64,000 nt of DNA. It comes from Ditylenchus dipsaci. Taxonomy: Eukaryota > Nematoda > Chromadorea > Rhabditida > Anguinidae. Within the stretch, counting starts at the first letter, position 1. Each line of letters begins with the position of its first letter. Positions 63,797-64,000 of this stretch are shown here, in pieces. Below the pieces are notes generated by a model. The model was given only the letters and a program-made list of their open reading frames with translations. It made no database searches and was not told the origin of the DNA. The stretch is taken from the NCBI GenBank assembly GCA_004194705.1, contig SADC01000254.1:49699-113698 (forward strand). Direction: 5' to 3'. Position numbers and translations under genes: made by a program.

Positions 63797-64000
63797 GTGG
63801 ATCTAATTAAAGTGTGTTTTCACTCCGAGGAAGTTTTCTAGTCTAAAATCCCAATTTAACCAACCAACACCATCCAAATGGGACACTTTTACATTAGTTT
63901 CCCAATCTCCGAAGCATTGCCCAATTATTGCTGAGCAACTATCAACAACCTTGCTCAAGAATTGTTTCCCCAGCATTGCTCAGCAATCATTTCCCAATCA

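Overview
This is eukaryotic DNA, AT-rich, intron-bearing and heavily loaded with transposable elements. It has no operons and no long uninterrupted genes. Most likely it comes from a repeat-rich ecdysozoan, plausibly a nematode. That is inference from PAN/Apple extracellular-matrix exons, a five-exon SKP1 gene, a Tc1/mariner remnant and a Gypsy-type gag. No ribosomal or organelle marker is present to settle it.

The backbone is one very long host gene on the minus strand, entering at 50269 and running off the left edge below 1112. I could assemble 20 exons with canonical GT/AG junctions whose phases all agree, about 1,301 codons in total. They encode a probable signal peptide, a long Ser/Thr/Pro/Asn-rich region, and at least three PAN/Apple-type cysteine modules near the left edge. 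Exon clusters are compact (44.6-50.3, 18.5-19.4, 10.7-12.5 and 1.1-3.6 kb). They are separated by introns of 6 to 18.6 kb filled with transposons. A complete SKP1-like gene lies on the opposite strand inside the largest intron (29815-30600). Its last exon and about 5 kb downstream are tandemly duplicated (30544-35551 and 35552-about 40547), and the copies differ almost only by short indels.

The rest is a dense, often nested collection of mostly non-autonomous DNA transposons. Many were bounded to the base by matching target-site duplications (TSDs). Most have 8-bp duplications and hAT-like ends. Several have termini built from inverted arrays of a short word repeated many times, with a different word in each family. 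A second large group shares the terminus CCGTATTTYCTCTAAT, flanked by TA, but each copy carries its own repeated word. Several otherwise different elements carry a tRNA-like segment with a B-box (GGTTCRANTCC) often followed by GGGTGCA. Coding remnants of transposons are two hAT transposase C-termini, a deleted Tc1/mariner transposase, an LTR-plus-gag fragment with a related solo LTR elsewhere, and a possible pogo-like piece.

Region by region: 0-3.7 kb, last visible exons plus MITEs; 3.7-10.7 kb, nested DNA elements; 10.7-12.5 kb, PAN exons; 12.6-18.3 kb, transposase and retroelement debris; 18.5-19.5 kb, exons; 19.5-25.6 kb, two large tandem-ended elements; 25.8-26.1 kb, exon; 26.4-29.4 kb, nested elements; 29.8-40.6 kb, SKP1 and the tandem duplication; 40.6-44.6 kb, repeats; 44.6-50.3 kb, 5' exons of the long gene; 50.3-64 kb, intergenic transposon-rich sequence.
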